64,000 nt of DNA from assembly GCA_942491555.1 (NCBI GenBank), contig CALOBN010000002.1, positions 495,204 through 559,203 of the forward strand, read 5' to 3'. The notes beneath the pieces are model-generated. The model saw nothing but the letters and a program-made list of their open reading frames with translations, ran no database searches and was not told where the DNA came from. Positions 7,946 to 17,089 of this stretch are shown here, one piece after another. Source of the DNA: Marinihelvus sp942491555 (GTDB taxonomy: Bacteria > Pseudomonadota > Gammaproteobacteria > Xanthomonadales > SZUA-36). How positions within the stretch are numbered: the stretch's first letter is position 1; every line of letters begins with the position of its first letter. The position numbers and the translations under genes were made by a program.

Positions 7946-9055
7946 ATGAAATCACGCGCAGCTGTTGCCTGGGAAGCAGGTAAGCCTCTTGAGGTCACCG
8001 AAGTTGATGTGGCCGGACCGCAGGAAGGTGAGGTGCTGGTTCGCATCGTGGCGACCGGTGTGTGTCATACCGATGCCTATACGCTTTCCGGTGCTGATCC
8101 GGAAGGCCTGTTTCCGGCTATCCTCGGGCATGAGGGCGGAGGGATTGTTGAAGAGATCGGCCCGGGTGTGAACAGCCTCTCGGTCGGTGATCATGTGATT
8201 CCGCTGTATACCCCCGAGTGTCGTGTCTGCAGTTTCTGTACGAGTGGCAAGACCAACCTGTGCCAGAAAATCCGGATTACCCAGGGTCAGGGCCTGATGC
8301 CCGACGGGAGTTCGCGTTTCTCCAAAGACGGCAGAATGATTCATCACTACATGGGCACGTCGACGTTTTCCGAGTACACGGTTTTGCCGGAAATCTCACT
8401 GGCTAAGATCAACAAGGCAGCCCCGCTGGACAAGGTTTGTCTGCTGGGTTGCGGCGTGACCACCGGGATTGGTGCCGTAATCAACACCGCCAAAGTAGAG
8501 CAGGGGGCCTCGGTAGCGGTCTTCGGGCTTGGCGGTATCGGTCTTAGCTGTATCCAGGGTGCCGTGATGGCCGGTGCGGGACGAATTATCGGTGTGGATC
8601 TTAATCCCGATAAATTCGAGATGGCCCGGCAACTGGGTGCAACAGATTTCGTAAACCCGGCGGACTATGACGATCCTATTCAGGATGTGATCGTTGATCT
8701 GACCGACGGCGGGGTAGATTATTCTTTCGAGTGCATTGGTAACGTGGATGTCATGCGCGCCGCGCTTGAGTGTTGCCACAAAGGCTGGGGCGAGAGCACC
8801 ATTATTGGTGTGGCCGGGGCGGGCCAGGAAATTGCTACCCGGCCTTTCCAGCTTGTAACCGGCCGTGTCTGGCGCGGTTCAGCCTTCGGTGGCGTCAAGG
8901 GCCGCACCGAGTTGCCCGGTTACGTGGACCGCTACATGGACGGGGAGATCAAGATTGATGAAATGGTCACCCATCAAATGGGCCTGGAAGACATCAACAA
9001 GGCTTTCGACCTGATGCACGACGGTGAAAGTATTCGTTCCGTGATCATTTATTAG
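7946..9055 (+). CDS. frmA: S-(hydroxymethyl)glutathione dehydrogenase (class III alcohol dehydrogenase)
   Basis: Oxidises S-hydroxymethylglutathione, formed from formaldehyde and glutathione, to S-formylglutathione with NAD. 369 residues, normal for class III ADH. Catalytic zinc ligands are in TGVCHTDAYTLSG (Cys40) and GHEGGG (His62, Glu63). The structural zinc site is Cys92, 95, 98 and 106. The nucleotide fold shows VFGLGGIGLSCIQG and the acidic IGVDLN. A clear ribosome site (GGGAGA) precedes the ATG. One base separates its stop from frmB. Confidence 0.97.
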   Translation: MKSRAAVAWEAGKPLEVTEVDVAGPQEGEVLVRIVATGVCHTDAYTLSGADPEGLFPAILGHEGGGIVEEIGPGVNSLSVGDHVIPLYTPECRVCSFCTSGKTNLCQKIRITQGQGLMPDGSSRFSKDGRMIHHYMGTSTFSEYTVLPEISLAKINKAAPLDKVCLLGCGVTTGIGAVINTAKVEQGASVAVFGLGGIGLSCIQGAVMAGAGRIIGVDLNPDKFEMARQLGATDFVNPADYDDPIQDVIVDLTDGGVDYSFECIGNVDVMRAALECCHKGWGESTIIGVAGAGQEIATRPFQLVTGRVWRGSAFGGVKGRTELPGYVDRYMDGEIKIDEMVTHQMGLEDINKAFDLMHDGESIRSVIIY

Positions 9056-9056
9056 T

Positions 9057-9908
9057 ATGGGTGAACCGGCGATGCAAGAGCTGTCTGCGCAGCGTAGCCA
9101 TGGTGGCTGGGTGAAGCGTTTCTCTCACCAAAGCGATGTGCTCAACTGTGCGATGACCTTTGGTGTCTTTTTGCCGCCGCAGGCGCAGCATGGTCCGGTT
9201 CCAGCGCTGTGGTGGTTGTCCGGTCTGACCTGTACGGACGAGAACTTCATGCAAAAAGCAGGTGCGCAGCGCCTGGCGGCGGAATTGGGCATCGCCCTGG
9301 TGTGCCCTGACACCAGTCCGCGCGGTACAGATTTGCCGGGTGAGCACGATTCCTGGGACTTTGGTTCCGGAGCGGGCTTTTACGTGAATGCCACCCAGGC
9401 GCCGTGGCGCGAGCATTACCAGATGTATGACTATGTGACCCGCGAATTGCCAGCGCTGCTTGAGTCAGTGCTGCCGCTGGATGGTCGCAAGTCTGTCAGT
9501 GGGCATTCCATGGGTGGTCATGGCGCACTCATTTGCGCTTTGCGCGAACCGGAGCTGTGGCACTCGGTATCGGCTTTCTCGCCGATATGTCATCCGTCGG
9601 AGTGCCAGTGGGGCATCAAGGCCTTCTCCAACTACCTGGGCGAGGACCGCAACGAATGGGCTGAATGGGATGCCACGCAGCTGGTCACCAGCGTCAGCAA
9701 GCAGCTGCCCATCCTGATTGATCAGGGTGGTGATGACGAATTCCTGGGCGACCAGTTAAAACCCGGCAGCCTCGAACAGGCCTGCATTTGCACGCATCAC
9801 CCTTTGGAAATCAATGTGCGGGAAGGCTATGACCACAGCTACTATTTTGTGGCGAGTTTCATAGATGACCATATGCGCCACCACGGTAAAGCGTTCGGAT
9901 TGATCTGA
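9057..9908 (+). CDS. frmB: S-formylglutathione hydrolase
   Basis: Serine hydrolase (esterase D family) that splits S-formylglutathione into formate and glutathione, completing formaldehyde detoxification. 283 residues. The nucleophile elbow is SGHSMGGHG with Ser151; WWLSGLTCTDENF supplies the oxyanion region; GGDDEF and GYDHSYYF carry the Asp and His of the triad. It is coupled tightly to frmA. The ATG at 9057 or the in-frame ATG 12 bases later (MQELS) could be used. Confidence 0.96.
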   Translation: MGEPAMQELSAQRSHGGWVKRFSHQSDVLNCAMTFGVFLPPQAQHGPVPALWWLSGLTCTDENFMQKAGAQRLAAELGIALVCPDTSPRGTDLPGEHDSWDFGSGAGFYVNATQAPWREHYQMYDYVTRELPALLESVLPLDGRKSVSGHSMGGHGALICALREPELWHSVSAFSPICHPSECQWGIKAFSNYLGEDRNEWAEWDATQLVTSVSKQLPILIDQGGDDEFLGDQLKPGSLEQACICTHHPLEINVREGYDHSYYFVASFIDDHMRHHGKAFGLI

Positions 9909-9958
9909 AGGGACGTTGAAGACAGCGTTTTAAGGCCGGTCCTGGATGACCATGCGGC

Positions 9959-10342
9959 TTATACAGGCTCGGCCCAGAACAGCTTGTCCAGAGCGCCCTG
10001 GTAGCCGTACCGATCAAGATCAATCCGCCCTTTCAGGAACACAACACCCTCGGATTTAAGCAAGTCCTTCTGAACCTTATGACCCGGTGAATCCTCAGGA
10101 ATCGAGATCTTGCCCTGTGCATTAATGACCCGGTGCCAGGGCAGCGCCATGTCCCTCGGCGCCCAGCGCAGCGCCTGGCTCACCCGCCGTGCGTAGCGTG
10201 GATTACCTGACAACCGTGCAACCTCCCCATAGGTCAGCACATTTCCCTCGGGAATATCCTGCACAACCTTCCAAACCGCCTTCGCCCAGTCGCGATCGGG
10301 TTTTTGCGCCGTGTTCTCGGGTAAATCGGCCATGGGGTTCAT
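9959..10342 (-). CDS. atl: Alkyltransferase-like protein (MGMT family, Cys replaced by Trp)
   Basis: 127 residues, the short MGMT C-terminal domain only. The normal active site PCHRV appears as PWHRV (68-72), with Trp69 in place of the methyl-accepting cysteine. Proteins of this kind bind O6-alkylguanine and hand it to nucleotide excision repair without removing the alkyl group. The DNA-binding helix with YARRVSQALRW (50-60) carries the arginine finger. It lies alone, convergent with frmB. The start is the ATG at 10342 or the one 9 bases inside. Confidence 0.9.
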   Translation of the reverse strand: MNPMADLPENTAQKPDRDWAKAVWKVVQDIPEGNVLTYGEVARLSGNPRYARRVSQALRWAPRDMALPWHRVINAQGKISIPEDSPGHKVQKDLLKSEGVVFLKGRIDLDRYGYQGALDKLFWAEPV

Positions 10343-10436
10343 CGGAGATTCTGAAGGACGTAAACCGTATCATGCCGCCCGTCAAAATCCCAAACAGGTA
10401 GCACCATAAAATCGTGATTCCGGTCTCCCCAATCAA

Positions 10437-11141
10437 TCAAGAGGTGACCCACTGTTCCTTAATGTATTTCTGTCGTTCCCGCCCATGCATCGCCAGGTCA
10501 ACCAGGGTTTTGAGCAGGATGAGGATGACCAGCATCCAGGTTTGATCCCCCAGGGCCATGGTCAGGAAACCACCCAGCAATATGGCGATGTGAAGCGCAA
10601 TGATACGACCGTAGGGTTGCACCATAAGCGACATAGGGGTGGCCTGGCGGTACTCGCCGCCACCCAGGTAGTTGAACACGAAGGAGTACAGATGGCTGGC
10701 TGCCAGGAGTATCAAGGGAAAGGCCAGGCCACCGGTGAACAGTGCCGGAATAACGGTGAACAGGCTCTGGTCAAACTCACCGAATTCCTTGAAAAATGCC
10801 AGCATGAAGATGCCATGGCCCAGGCAAAAGCCACCGTAGTGAAATATGAAAAAGGGAATCAGGATCAACCTGATGCTCCAGCTTACCGCCATGGCAGCAA
10901 GGCGTTCGTTCCAGGCGAGTTGCGTTTTGTCGTCGTCAATGAGGGGAAACGCGAAGATCATTTTGAAAATGTTGATGATGCCGATGATCACGTTTTCAGC
11001 CCAGAACAGGAACATCACATCAAATACGCTCCAGCCGAAATACAGCACAGCCAGGAGAATGCCGAGGTTGACGGCAACCAGGATCCAGCCGGAAGGGCGG
11101 GCGAGACCCGCGCGTACGGCTGACAGTCCCTTCAGCGCCAT
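10437..11141 (-). CDS. DUF6498-like multi-pass membrane protein
   Basis: About 234 residues with six to seven hydrophobic segments and the conserved FWAENVIIGIINIFKM motif after the second segment, which I associate with DUF6498. Function is unknown. The frame also allows a TTG start at 11147, but ATG 11141 is more likely; the terminator of mscS ends right before it, and no good ribosome site is visible. This leaves the real start uncertain. Confidence 0.65.
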   Translation of the reverse strand: MALKGLSAVRAGLARPSGWILVAVNLGILLAVLYFGWSVFDVMFLFWAENVIIGIINIFKMIFAFPLIDDDKTQLAWNERLAAMAVSWSIRLILIPFFIFHYGGFCLGHGIFMLAFFKEFGEFDQSLFTVIPALFTGGLAFPLILLAASHLYSFVFNYLGGGEYRQATPMSLMVQPYGRIIALHIAILLGGFLTMALGDQTWMLVILILLKTLVDLAMHGRERQKYIKEQWVTS

Positions 11142-11148
11142 AAACAAG

Positions 11149-11170
11149 AACGCGGGCCGAGGCCCGCGTT
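11149..11170 (-). terminator. Rho-independent terminator of mscS
   Basis: Perfect 10-base inverted repeat AACGCGGGCC/GGCCCGCGTT with a 2-base centre. On the minus strand it is followed by CTTGTTTATGG, moderately T-rich. It lies 28 bases after the mscS stop and abuts the start of the DUF6498-like gene. Confidence 0.7.
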
Positions 11171-11197
11171 GTGTATTGCTGAAGTCATCATCCGGCC

Positions 11198-12028
11198 CTA
11201 GTTGGCGTTGGCCTGGTGCATATGTACATCGCTTTGCGGGTAGGGAATGCTGATGCCCGCTTCGTCCAGCGCCACTTTGGAGCGGTGCAGGACGTCTGAA
11301 TACACACCCCAGTAGTCTGCAGTATTGACCCAGGGCCGCACGTTAAAGTCCACGCTGCTGTCACCCAGGTTTGCCACGAACACGGCTGGTGCCGGTTCTT
11401 TAAGCACTTTGTCGTGATTTTGCAGCACGCCCATGATGACGTCGTGAGCCGTTTTCAGATCGTCGTCATAACCAACACCGATGCTCAGGTCGACACGGCG
11501 GGTGTCATTGGCGGAATAGTTGGTGATGGTGCCATTCCAGATCAGCGAGTTGGGGATAAGAATCAACTTGTTGTCCGGGGTCAGCAGCTTGGTGCTGTTC
11601 AGATATACCTCGTTGACGGTTCCGGATTCGCCGCCTGCGTCCACAAAGTCTCCTTTGGTGAAGGGGCGGAACAGGACAATCATGACGCCTGAGGCAAAGT
11701 TCGACAGACTGTCCTTCAGGGCCAGGCCCACGGCGAGGCTGGCTGCGCCGACGACGGCCAGCAGGGAAGCCGGGGAAATGCCCAATTGATCCAGGGCGGC
11801 AATGATGGCGACGACGGTCACTGCGATATTCGCGATGGAGCCCAGGAAGTCGACCAGCACGGCATCCACATCACGTTTACGCAGCATTTTCTTCAGGACA
11901 TTCTCGGCGATTCGCGCGAGCCAGCGACCGACAATGTAAATCAGTAAGACCAGGAAAAGCCGCGTGCCGATGGTCACCAACAATTCGGTGAAGTTGGTGT
12001 TGGCAATGTATTCGTTAATGTGTTCCAA
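11198..12028 (-). CDS. mscS: Small-conductance mechanosensitive channel MscS
   Basis: Inner-membrane channel that opens under membrane tension to release solutes on osmotic downshock. 276 residues: three membrane helices in the first 130 residues, with the Gly/Ala-rich pore helix AVVGAASLAVGLALKDSLSNFASG near residues 90-113, then the beta domain (GTVNEVYLNSTKLLTPDNK, IPNSL) and the alpha/beta C-terminal cage. Its own terminator follows. Confidence 0.94.
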   Translation of the reverse strand: MEHINEYIANTNFTELLVTIGTRLFLVLLIYIVGRWLARIAENVLKKMLRKRDVDAVLVDFLGSIANIAVTVVAIIAALDQLGISPASLLAVVGAASLAVGLALKDSLSNFASGVMIVLFRPFTKGDFVDAGGESGTVNEVYLNSTKLLTPDNKLILIPNSLIWNGTITNYSANDTRRVDLSIGVGYDDDLKTAHDVIMGVLQNHDKVLKEPAPAVFVANLGDSSVDFNVRPWVNTADYWGVYSDVLHRSKVALDEAGISIPYPQSDVHMHQANAN

Positions 12029-12122
12029 GATAATGCCCCCCAGGCATGTTCAGAAATTAAGCGTTAATGAATTCCGGTTGCGCAGATTTTAATTTAATTA
12101 CCGGTTTCGTCAGACAGAACGT

Positions 12123-12530
12123 TCAGGCGATATCGCTATCGTTGTCGAGTACCTGTTCGAAACGGTCTGCCATGGGCGCTACCGAGTTGATGACGTATTC
12201 GAGCTCCACGCCATTGAGCGTAGGGTAGGCCATATTTTCGCAAAGCTTGATGAAGGCGGTGTTTTCAAGATCACCCACAGCCAGATATCCCACGCGCTGC
12301 ATGAGATTGATTCTCAGGCACTTCTCCGCATCGAAATCTTCCAGCGGTACGACCGGTGTCTCGACACGCAAAAAACGTCGACCATCATCGCCTTTCAGCT
12401 CGGCCAGAAAGATGCTCTGCTTGCGACCCTTGTCACCCACCGGGCACTCAAAGGCCAGCAGGAAGGGCTCATCAATCATGAGGTCGTGCCGCTCGCGGAC
12501 GTAATCCCTTACTTCTGTGAATGTTTCCAC
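12123..12530 (-). CDS. Small conserved-looking protein of unknown function
   Basis: 135 residues, acidic, no signal peptide or membrane helix. It has an alternating strand/helix pattern (IFLAELKGDDGRRFLRVETPV, then LRINLMQRVGYLAVGDL and AFIKLCENMAYPTL). The shape recalls one-domain CesT/YbjN-like folds, but I do not recognise the family. Its start is only 9 bases after the stop of the SDR gene, so it probably ends the catabolic transcription unit. No function assigned. Confidence 0.6.
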   Translation of the reverse strand: METFTEVRDYVRERHDLMIDEPFLLAFECPVGDKGRKQSIFLAELKGDDGRRFLRVETPVVPLEDFDAEKCLRINLMQRVGYLAVGDLENTAFIKLCENMAYPTLNGVELEYVINSVAPMADRFEQVLDNDSDIA

Positions 12531-12539
12531 GAATGACTC

Positions 12540-13307
12540 CTATTTGGGTTGCAGACGAACGGCGCCGTCGAGACGAACAGTTTCGCCATTGAAGTAACCA
12601 TTTTCCACGATATGAGCCACCAGTTCAGCAAATTCATTTGGTTTGCCGAGTCTGGAGGGGAAGGGGATGGAAGCGTTCAGGGCTTCCTGCACGTGCTCCG
12701 GCATGCCATCGACCATCGGGGTCCAGAAGATGCCCGGAGCAATCGCATTAACCCGCACACCAATGCGGGTAAACTCGCGCGCCAGCGGCAAGGTCATGCC
12801 GACAATGCCGCCTTTGGACGCGGAATAGGCTGCCTGGCCAATCTGCCCTTCATAGGCTGCAACCGAAGCCGTGTTGATAATAACGCCCCGTTCGCCGTCC
12901 GCGCCAGGCTCATTGGCTTCCATGGCCGCCGCGGCGGCCTTGCTGGCATTGAAGCTGCCCACCAGGTTGATCTGGATCACCTTACTGAAGAAGTCCAGCG
13001 GCATGGGGCCTTCACGGCCCAGGACGCGGCCTGCGCCAATCACGCCCGCGCAGTTCACCGCCACGTTGACGCCGCCCATGTGTTCCACAGCCCGGTTGAC
13101 GGCCGAGGTCACGGCGTCCTCGTTGGTGACATCGGTGGCGATATATTGAGCCACTTCGCCCAGTTCGGCTTCCGCAGCCGCACCGGCCTCATCATTGATA
13201 TCGAGCAGGGTGACCTTACCGCCATGGGCGACAAAGTGTTTTGCTACCGAAAGGCCGAGACCGGAAACACCGCCGGTGATGACGGCTTTAACGTTATCCA
13301 ACTGCAT
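12540..13307 (-). CDS. Short-chain dehydrogenase, HSD10-like 3-hydroxyacyl-CoA dehydrogenase
   Basis: 255 residues with the classical SDR layout: TGGVSGLG cofactor loop (11-18), Asp36 after strand 2 for NAD preference, NCAG (85-88), and catalytic Ser148, Tyr161, Lys165 (YSASK). The sequence pattern INTASVAAYEGQIGQAAYSA and the C-terminal GETVRLDGAVRLQPK fit type II 3-hydroxyacyl-CoA dehydrogenases, which oxidise 2-methyl-3-hydroxybutyryl-CoA in isoleucine breakdown. The neighbours (thiolase, MCC, isovaleryl-CoA dehydrogenase) support a role in branched-chain degradation. Confidence 0.88.
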   Translation of the reverse strand: MQLDNVKAVITGGVSGLGLSVAKHFVAHGGKVTLLDINDEAGAAAEAELGEVAQYIATDVTNEDAVTSAVNRAVEHMGGVNVAVNCAGVIGAGRVLGREGPMPLDFFSKVIQINLVGSFNASKAAAAAMEANEPGADGERGVIINTASVAAYEGQIGQAAYSASKGGIVGMTLPLAREFTRIGVRVNAIAPGIFWTPMVDGMPEHVQEALNASIPFPSRLGKPNEFAELVAHIVENGYFNGETVRLDGAVRLQPK

Positions 13308-13311
13308 GGGA

Positions 13312-14118
13312 CTACTCCTGTAAGTTCTGTTTCAAAATCCAATCGGGGGGTCGTTTGTCCAGAAAAGCACGCATGCCTTCCTGACCTTCCTGCGCCACCC
13401 GCAATCTGGCAATCAGTTTGGCCGTGACCTGGTCGTGCTTGAGCTGCTCATCGTCGTCATGACCTGCGGCCTGGTAAACCAGTCGTTTGCTCGCGCGCAG
13501 CCCGGCGGGTGCGCCTTTAAGGCATTGCCCGGCCAGGCGGTTAACCTCTGCGTCCAGTTCGCCAGCTGTCGTGACCTCGTGGACCAGGCCAAGCCGCAGG
13601 GCCTGCGCTGCGTCGAAACGCTCACCGCTTAGAAAGTAACGTCGTGACTGTGCCTCACCAAGGCGCCGGAACACGTAAGGGGAGATGATGGCCGGGGCCA
13701 GGCCGAGACGTACCTCGGTTAAGGCAAAGCGTGCTGATTCATCAGCAACCGCAATATCACAGCAGGCTACCAACCCCAGGCCGCCGCCCATGGCCGCCCC
13801 GTTAACGCGGGCGATGGTCGGTTGCGGCAGGTAATTGAGCAGCCGCAGCATCCGCGCCAGGTGCAGCGCATCGGCTTCGTTGGCCTGCTCGCTGGCGTTG
13901 AGCATGCCCTTCATCCAGTTCAGATCGGCACCAGCAGAAAAACTCGGTCCCTGCCCGGTGAGCACTACCACCCGGGCCTCTTCATCTGAGGCGAGGGATA
14001 GCAGCGCATCGGTCAGGCTGCAGATCAGCTCATGATCAAAGGCATTGTGTACGTCGGGCCGGTTCAGGATCAGCGTAACGACGCCGGTGGCTTCGCGGTG
14101 AATTTGCAGATTGCTCAT
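13312..14118 (-). CDS. liuC: Methylglutaconyl-CoA hydratase (enoyl-CoA hydratase family)
   Basis: 268-residue crotonase-fold enzyme, expected to hydrate 3-methylglutaconyl-CoA to HMG-CoA in leucine breakdown. The oxyanion segments are FSAGADLNWMK (60-70) and NGAAMGGGLGLVACCDIA. The active-site helix contains ALTEVRLGLAPAIISPYV, a pattern typical of LiuC rather than FadB-type hydratases. It lies 19 bases after liuB and 4 bases before the SDR gene, so the genes form one operon. Confidence 0.88.
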   Translation of the reverse strand: MSNLQIHREATGVVTLILNRPDVHNAFDHELICSLTDALLSLASDEEARVVVLTGQGPSFSAGADLNWMKGMLNASEQANEADALHLARMLRLLNYLPQPTIARVNGAAMGGGLGLVACCDIAVADESARFALTEVRLGLAPAIISPYVFRRLGEAQSRRYFLSGERFDAAQALRLGLVHEVTTAGELDAEVNRLAGQCLKGAPAGLRASKRLVYQAAGHDDDEQLKHDQVTAKLIARLRVAQEGQEGMRAFLDKRPPDWILKQNLQE

Positions 14119-14137
14119 GGACGCTCCGGTCTCCGGC

Positions 14138-15745
14138 TTACATGCGGAAGATGCCGTGGCGACCGCGTTTTACCGGCGCGTTGGCGGCAATTGCCAGCCC
14201 TCGGGCCAGCATCTGGCGGGTATCCACGGGGTCGATGATTCCGTCATCCCAAAGTCGGGCAGTCGCATAGTAGGGGTGACCCTGGCTCTCATAGGACTCG
14301 CGGGTGGGCGCGCGAAAAGCTTCTTCCTCTGCCGCGCTCCAGCTGTTGCCGGCAGCCTCGATGCCGTCGCGATGCACGGTAGCCAGCACCGCCGAGGCCT
14401 GTTCGCCACCCATGACAGAGATGCGCGCATTGGGCCACATCCACATGAACCTTGGATTGTAGGCGCGACCACACATGGCATAGTTGCCGGCGCCAAAGGA
14501 ACCGCCAATAACCACGGTAAAGCAGGGTACGTGGCTGGTGGCCACGGCTGTCACCATTTTTGCGCCGTCCTTGGCAATACCCGCCTGCTCATAGGCCTTG
14601 CCGACCATGAAACCGGTTATGTTCTGCAGAAACACCAGCGGGATATTGCGCTTGTTACACAGCTGAATGAAGTGCGTGGCTTTTAGCGCCGACTCGGAAA
14701 ACAGAATGCCATTATTGGCCACGATACCGACCGGCCAGCCATCGATATTGGCAAAACCACAGACGATGGTTTTTCCATAGCGCGCCTTGAATTCATGAAA
14801 TTCACTCCCGTCCACGATGCGCGCAATCACTTCACGAACCGGCAGCTGAAAACGACTGTCCCGCGGGACGACGCCGTAGAGCTCCTCTGGAGCGCATGCG
14901 GGTTCGCGTGGTACTTCGCGGACGAAGGGCTGTGGCGGTGTCCGGTTAAGGAAGGAGAGGGCCTCGCGCGCCAGCAACAGGGCGTGGTCATCATTGTCTG
15001 CGCAGTGGTCCGTGACACCGGACTTGGTGCAATGTACATCTGCGCCGCCGAGCGTTTCTGCATCCACAATTTCGCCGGTCGCGGCCTTCACCAGCGGTGG
15101 GCCACCGAGGAAAATCGTGCCCTGGTTGCGCACGATAATGGATTCATCGCACATTGCCGGGACATAAGCCCCGCCGGCAGTACATGAACCCATAACCACG
15201 GCGATTTGCGGAATATTGGCCGCCGACAGACGTGCCTGGTTATAGAAAATGCGTCCAAAGTGGTCGCGGTCCGGAAACACCTCGTCCTGCAAAGGCAAAA
15301 AGGCGCCGCCGGAATCTACCAGGTAGACGCAGGGCAGCTTGTTTTCTGCTGCGATTTCCTGGGCGCGCAGGTGTTTTTTGACGGTCATGGGGAAATAGGT
15401 GCCGCCCTTGACGGTGGCGTCATTGGCAACTACCAACACATCCTGACCATGGACCTGCCCGACACCGGTAATGATGCCGGCGCCTGGTGACTTGTCGCCA
15501 TACATTCCATGTGCCGCCAGCGCGGACAATTCCAGGAATGGGCTGCCTTCATCGAGCAAGCCGGTAATCCGGTCGCGGGGGAGGAGCTTGCCGCGTTTGA
15601 GGTGTTTGATGCGCGCGTCGTCGCCACCACCAAGGTGAACGTTGGACAACTGCTCCTGCAGATCTCCGACCAGCGCCTTGAGCGCGTCGGCATTTGCTTT
15701 GAAGTCGTCGCTCGAGGTGTCCAGTTTGGTTTCGATCAGCGCCAT
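14138..15745 (-). CDS. liuB: Methylcrotonyl-CoA carboxylase, carboxyltransferase (beta) subunit
   Basis: 535 residues when started at ATG 15745 (MALIETKLD); the reading frame is open 12 codons further but that part is not family-like. The protein has two crotonase-like carboxyltransferase halves. Landmarks are RDRITGLLDEGSPFLEL, GMYGDKSPGAGIITG, GSCTAGGAYVPAM, FLGGPPLVKAATGE and the C-terminal GGSFGAGNYAMCGRAY. It carboxylates 3-methylcrotonyl-CoA together with a biotin-carrying alpha subunit. That alpha subunit (liuD), usually adjacent, is not in this cluster. Confidence 0.94.
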   Translation of the reverse strand: MALIETKLDTSSDDFKANADALKALVGDLQEQLSNVHLGGGDDARIKHLKRGKLLPRDRITGLLDEGSPFLELSALAAHGMYGDKSPGAGIITGVGQVHGQDVLVVANDATVKGGTYFPMTVKKHLRAQEIAAENKLPCVYLVDSGGAFLPLQDEVFPDRDHFGRIFYNQARLSAANIPQIAVVMGSCTAGGAYVPAMCDESIIVRNQGTIFLGGPPLVKAATGEIVDAETLGGADVHCTKSGVTDHCADNDDHALLLAREALSFLNRTPPQPFVREVPREPACAPEELYGVVPRDSRFQLPVREVIARIVDGSEFHEFKARYGKTIVCGFANIDGWPVGIVANNGILFSESALKATHFIQLCNKRNIPLVFLQNITGFMVGKAYEQAGIAKDGAKMVTAVATSHVPCFTVVIGGSFGAGNYAMCGRAYNPRFMWMWPNARISVMGGEQASAVLATVHRDGIEAAGNSWSAAEEEAFRAPTRESYESQGHPYYATARLWDDGIIDPVDTRQMLARGLAIAANAPVKRGRHGIFRM

Positions 15746-15826
15746 GGGTCCACCATTATGCGGCAACGCCTCACGAAGCACCGTGAGAATGCCGGCTGAA
15801 GCGGACGACGTGACCGGCCCACAGGT

Positions 15827-16999
15827 TTAAGGAAGCTCGATGGCGATCGCGGTTGCTTCTCCGCCACCGTTACACAAGGCAGCCACACCCCGCTTCAGAC
15901 CGCGATGCTGCAGAGCGTTGATCAGGGTCGTAACAATGCGTGCGCCGCTGGCACCAATCGGGTGGCCCAGGGCACAGGCGCCACCGTTGACATTCATTTT
16001 CGCGTGCGGAATGTCGTGCTCATGCATGGCCGCCATGGTGACTGCGGCAAATGCCTCGTTGACCTCGAACAGGTCCACGTCATCGACGCTCCAGCCGGCC
16101 TTTTTGAGCACATTGCTGATGGCGCCGATGGGCGCGGTAGTGAACCAGGCGGGCTCCTGGGAGTGCGTGGCGTGGGCGACGATGGTCGCCAGGGGTGCAA
16201 CGCCCAGTTCATTGGCCTTTTCTTCGGACATGATGACCACGGCTGCCGCACCGTCCGAGATCTTGGACGAGGTGGCGGCGGTGACGGTGCCGTCCTTCGC
16301 AAAAGCGGGGCGCAGGGCCGGAATTTTTTCGAGATTACAGTTCGGCGGCTCTTCATCTTTGCTGAACACCGTTTCGCCGCGGCGGCTGGTGACAGTGACG
16401 GGCACAATCTCGTCCACGAACTCCGAATCCATGGCGCCGAGGGCGCGTTCCACCGAGGCGATACCAAAGGCATCCATGGCCTCGCGGCTAAAGTTGAACT
16501 TGTCGGCGCAGCGCTGGCCGTAAACCCCCATCATGAAACCTTCGTCCGGGTCCTGCAGGCCGTCGGTGAACATATGGTCGAGTACTTCGCCGGGACCCAT
16601 ACGGTAACCGCCGCGGGCTTTTGGCAGCATGTACGGCGCCCGGGTCATGGATTCCATGCCACCGGCTACCACGACCTCGTACGTACCGGCCTTGATGCTG
16701 TCGTGACCCTGCATGATCGCGATGAGGCCGGAGCTGCAGGCTTTGTTAACGGTCAGCGCACCAGCGCTGTCAGGGATGCCTGCCTTGCGAGACGCGAGCC
16801 GCGCCGGGGCCTGGCCGACACCGGCCGGCAGCACGCAGCCCATGATGACGTCATCAACATCAGTAACCTTAATGCCCGCGGCATCCACCGCGCCGCGGAT
16901 GGCGGCCGCACCCAGCACGTCTGCCGGAACCTCGCTGAATTGTCCCTGGAAGGAACCGATTGGGGTGCGCTTGGCACTGACGATGACAATTTTGTTCAT
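15827..16999 (-). CDS. Acetyl-CoA acetyltransferase (thiolase)
   Basis: 390 residues, biosynthetic/degradative thiolase type. Acyl-accepting cysteine is in NKACSSG (Cys88); GHPIGASGAR carries the active His and the C-terminal LCNGGGEATAIAIEL holds the second cysteine. In this operon it most likely cleaves 2-methylacetoacetyl-CoA (isoleucine) and acetoacetyl-CoA (end of the leucine route); substrate choice is inference from neighbours. Confidence 0.93.
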   Translation of the reverse strand: MNKIVIVSAKRTPIGSFQGQFSEVPADVLGAAAIRGAVDAAGIKVTDVDDVIMGCVLPAGVGQAPARLASRKAGIPDSAGALTVNKACSSGLIAIMQGHDSIKAGTYEVVVAGGMESMTRAPYMLPKARGGYRMGPGEVLDHMFTDGLQDPDEGFMMGVYGQRCADKFNFSREAMDAFGIASVERALGAMDSEFVDEIVPVTVTSRRGETVFSKDEEPPNCNLEKIPALRPAFAKDGTVTAATSSKISDGAAAVVIMSEEKANELGVAPLATIVAHATHSQEPAWFTTAPIGAISNVLKKAGWSVDDVDLFEVNEAFAAVTMAAMHEHDIPHAKMNVNGGACALGHPIGASGARIVTTLINALQHRGLKRGVAALCNGGGEATAIAIELP

Positions 17000-17089
17000 G
17001 GTGACACTCTCCGAAAACGCGTTTTGTTGTTCGTAATGTGGTGATTAGCCTGCACTATTAAAAGGTATCAGGACCTGGAGTGGTTCCCG

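Noticed and set aside
12549..13427. 292-codon plus-strand frame opposite the SDR gene
   Set aside because: Antisense shadow; the SDR on the minus strand has the complete TGxxxGxG, NCAG and YxxxK set.
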